From NCBI GenBank assembly GCA_025353985.1, contig JANXNT010000257.1, positions 1 through 15,148 of the forward strand: a stretch of 15,148 bases of DNA. The letters run 5' to 3'. Source of the DNA: Limnoglobus sp. GTDB taxonomy: Bacteria > Planctomycetota > Planctomycetia > Gemmatales > Gemmataceae. This document shows, one piece after another, positions 13,624-15,148 of the stretch. The stretch's first letter is position 1. Every line of letters begins with the position of its first letter. Made by a program: the position numbers and the translations under genes. The notes beneath the pieces are model-generated. The model did no database searches. It was not told the origin of the DNA and saw only the letters and a program-made list of their open reading frames with translations.

Positions 13624-14192
13624 ACGCTCGCCGTTTCCGGTTCCATCTCGTCGGCCGTGGCATCGCTTGCCGGCGTAGCGACTTCCACATCCGCGGCGTG
13701 TGCCACTTCGACAACGGGTGCTGCGAAGAACTTCTTCGTCTCGTCCATCGATCGCTCGATCGTATTTTTGATCTCGGCGACGGTGTGTGTGAGTCGATCG
13801 ATGTCGCCTTTGCGGCGCTCGGTGATCGCGTGCAATTCCTTTTGCAGGTGATCGATCTTCGTCGCAATTTCGTGGAACTCGGGCGGCGTGGCTTTGATCG
13901 CTTCGAGTTGATGCGCCACGGTATCACGCAGCGATTCGAGCGCCGCCTTCGGCGTCATCGAACTGAGCAACCAGCCGCGGCCTTTATCGGTGATTTGCAC
14001 GAACGACGTCGGCGTTTTGGGAGCCTTCTTCGGTGGCTTCGGGTCCGCAACTGTTTCGAGGTAACCGTGCGATTCGGTGGCGGTGTGCGTGAGGACTTCC
14101 GACGCGGACACTTTCAACGGCTTCCCCGCCGCGAGCGCCTTCAGAACCAGTTTGCGTACGGCTTCGGCCGTCTTTTTATCGAGAGTTTCCAT
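13620..14192 (-). CDS. Putative winged-helix and coiled-coil protein, function unknown
   Basis: A 190-aa protein. The N-terminal part (residues 1-45) is helical: METLDKKTAEAVRKLVLKAL, then a Lys/Pro-rich linker. The block SFVQITDKGRGWLLSSMTPK (residues ~63-82) resembles the wing and last helix of winged-helix DNA-binding domains ('f.iT..Gr.wL'). Residues ~83-155 form a long charged helix with coiled-coil character (TKIDHLQKELHAITERRKGD, then TVAEIKNTIERSMDETKKFF). The C-terminal tail is Ala/Glu/Thr-rich and acidic. No catalytic motif is visible. I recall related hypothetical proteins in Gemmataceae. ATG 14192 is supported by GGAG 5 nt upstream (14198-14201). It lies 75 bp downstream of rpiB on the same strand and may be the last gene of that unit. 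A DNA-binding regulator is a guess. Confidence 0.78.
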   Translation of the reverse strand: METLDKKTAEAVRKLVLKALAAGKPLKVSASEVLTHTATESHGYLETVADPKPPKKAPKTPTSFVQITDKGRGWLLSSMTPKAALESLRDTVAHQLEAIKATPPEFHEIATKIDHLQKELHAITERRKGDIDRLTHTVAEIKNTIERSMDETKKFFAAPVVEVAHAADVEVATPASDATADEMEPETASV

Positions 14193-14267
14193 AGCGTCTC
14201 CGTTCGAATTCGAGTGATACCGAATCCGCTATGGTATACGGGCGTTACAATTTGCCCACTGTTTCTG

Positions 14268-14729
14268 CTAAACCGGCGGGGATCGGCCGTCTTCGTAAAG
14301 TGCGATCTTTTCGAGCCGGCGCGTGTGTCGGCCGCCTTCGAACGCCGTATCCAGCCACGACTTGACGATGCGTTCCATCAGTTCGTCGCCGATCAGATCT
14401 GCCGACAAGCACAACACGTTGGCGTTGTTGTGCGAACGACTCAGTTCGGCATCGATGATATCGCGGCAGTTGACCGCACGAATCCCGGAGACTTTGTTCG
14501 CCGCGATGCACATGCCGTGGCCGGTCGCGCAGATCAGCACGCCGCGATCCGCACTTTGAACCGACACCGCTTCGGCGACGCGCATGGCGTAATCGGGGTA
14601 GTCGACGCCGACGCCGGCCGGGCCGATGGCACCGTGGTCCATCACGCTGTGCCCGATCCCTTCGAGAAGGGCGACGAGGCGCAGTTTGGCATCTAACCCA
14701 CGGTGATCGTTCCCCACGGCAATTCTCAT
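14268..14729 (-). CDS. rpiB: Ribose-5-phosphate isomerase B / RpiB-LacAB family isomerase
   Basis: A 153-aa protein, normal RpiB length. It interconverts ribose-5-phosphate and ribulose-5-phosphate in the non-oxidative pentose phosphate pathway. Family blocks: MRIAVGNDHRG (residues 1-11, Asp8/His9 for substrate binding), DYPDYA (43-48), GVLICATGHGMCIAANKVSG (63-82, with the catalytic Cys67), RSHNNANVL (98-106, His100) and EGGRHTRRLEKI (131-142, phosphate site). The active-site loop differs from the E. coli CGTGIGMS: it reads CATGHGMC, so Gly to Ala, Ile to His and Ser to Cys. ATG 14729 overlaps the stop of the upstream phosphatase gene as ATGA, showing coupled translation. The same pair, phosphatase plus RpiB, occurs as ywlE-ywlF in Bacillus. 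Family secure; exact sugar substrate less so because of the loop changes. Confidence 0.93.
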   Translation of the reverse strand: MRIAVGNDHRGLDAKLRLVALLEGIGHSVMDHGAIGPAGVGVDYPDYAMRVAEAVSVQSADRGVLICATGHGMCIAANKVSGIRAVNCRDIIDAELSRSHNNANVLCLSADLIGDELMERIVKSWLDTAFEGGRHTRRLEKIALYEDGRSPPV

Positions 14730-15148
14730 GTCGCCAGCCACTCCTTCGAAAGTCGGTCGAGTTGATCGACAATCACCCGCGCACATTCGCGGTAATCTTC
14801 GATATTGCCACCGATCGGGTCGGGGATATCGATCTCTTCTGACAACAGCATCGGCACCGGGCCGACGTTTGGATATTGCATCATTAGTAGCGTCGAATGG
14901 CTCTGCGTCATTGCGATGATGTTCGACGCTTCGGCGAGCATCTCGGGATTCACGGGGCGGCTGCGATGGTTCGACAAATCGATGCCATATTCGCGGGCCA
15001 CATCGACTGCACCTTCACTGGCTGCATCACCATAGCCCGCCATCACGCCCGCCGACTGCACGAGGTAGCCGTGGGCCGAGCCGTTGAGACGCGCCCCGTC
15101 ACTGATGGCGAGTTGGGGGGCTACACGATCTACACGCCCTTTCAGCGC
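14726..15148 (-). CDS. Low-molecular-weight protein tyrosine/arginine phosphatase (N-terminus outside window)
   Basis: The frame is open from the window's right edge to the TGA at 14726 (140 residues visible). The catalytic CxxxxxR(S/T) loop at the N-terminus lies beyond the edge, so activity cannot be checked here. Visible family features: the VQSAGV strand, then AVDVAREYGIDLSNHRSRPV (the 'gidls.H.sr.l' block), ASNIIAMTQSHSTLL, and DIPDPIGG, whose DP motif supplies the general acid Asp. Length and order match LMW-PTPs, including the YwlE type that acts on phospho-arginine; which residue is the substrate depends on the missing part. The stop overlaps the rpiB start (ATGA). The stretch before VQSAGV (ALKGRVDRVAPQ region) is less conserved. 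Confidence 0.88.
   Translation of the reverse strand, partial: ALKGRVDRVAPQLAISDGARLNGSAHGYLVQSAGVMAGYGDAASEGAVDVAREYGIDLSNHRSRPVNPEMLAEASNIIAMTQSHSTLLMMQYPNVGPVPMLLSEEIDIPDPIGGNIEDYRECARVIVDQLDRLSKEWLAT

Noticed and set aside
3914..14240. ATACCGAAT / GTATAC words shared by the Rrf2 control region (3914-3925) and the gap near 14213-14240
   Set aside because: The shared words are short and in different arrangements; two occurrences do not make a regulatory motif.
13140..14696. A 518-codon open frame on the plus strand running through folP, the 190-aa gene and rpiB
   Set aside because: It is Arg/His/Cys-rich, has no domain pattern and lies out of frame or antisense to three well-supported genes. 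It is a by-product of GC-rich codon use.

Overview
The window reads as a chromosomal segment of a planctomycete, most likely of the Gemmata / Zavarzinella kind. The pointers are a Tat-exported DUF1501 protein, an MJ0042-type zinc-ribbon membrane protein, frequent GTG starts, many weak or absent Shine-Dalgarno sites, and repeat-rich intergenic DNA between GC-rich genes. This placement is inferred from gene content; there is no rRNA gene in the window. Both ends cut through genes.

Layout. (1) 1-1140, plus strand: the C-terminal part of an ABC/SMC-like AAA ATPase (DUF3696 type) overlaps by 11 bp a PIN-domain nuclease candidate. This sensor-ATPase plus nuclease pair is the part most like a defence or toxin module. 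(2) 1272-2690, minus: a lone DUF1501 protein, facing the pair across an inverted heptamer-repeat hairpin. (3) 2733-3404, plus: a zinc-ribbon membrane protein, starting only 42 bp from the divergent DUF1501 start. (4) 3411-3872, minus: an Rrf2-family regulator, divergent from a 480-aa conserved protein of unknown function (3976-5418, plus). (5) 5482-6960, minus: an operon of a YbgC-type thioesterase, a TolQ/ExbB/MotA channel protein and a TolR/ExbD protein. This is the head of a tol-pal operon without tolA, tolB or pal. (6) 6961-7361: 400 bp of repeat DNA. (7) 7362-8742, minus: queF (queuosine pathway) and a membrane-anchored TPR protein that starts inside queF. (8) 8898-9635, plus: a conserved protein of unknown function. 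(9) 9762-13623, plus: recO, a BamD/YfiO-like lipoprotein, a 370-bp array of palindromic repeats, an LptE-like lipoprotein, then folP, the last two coupled by overlap. (10) 13620-15148, minus: a LMW protein phosphatase (cut by the window end), rpiB and a 190-aa winged-helix/coiled-coil protein.

How the genes fit together: most are housekeeping. Envelope maintenance is represented by the tolQR-like pair and the BamD- and LptE-like lipoproteins. DNA repair is represented by recO, folate by folP, tRNA modification by queF and the pentose phosphate pathway by rpiB. The unexplained material is the ATPase-PIN pair, the 480-aa protein next to the Rrf2 regulator, and several families of short palindromic or tandem repeats that sit almost only between genes.
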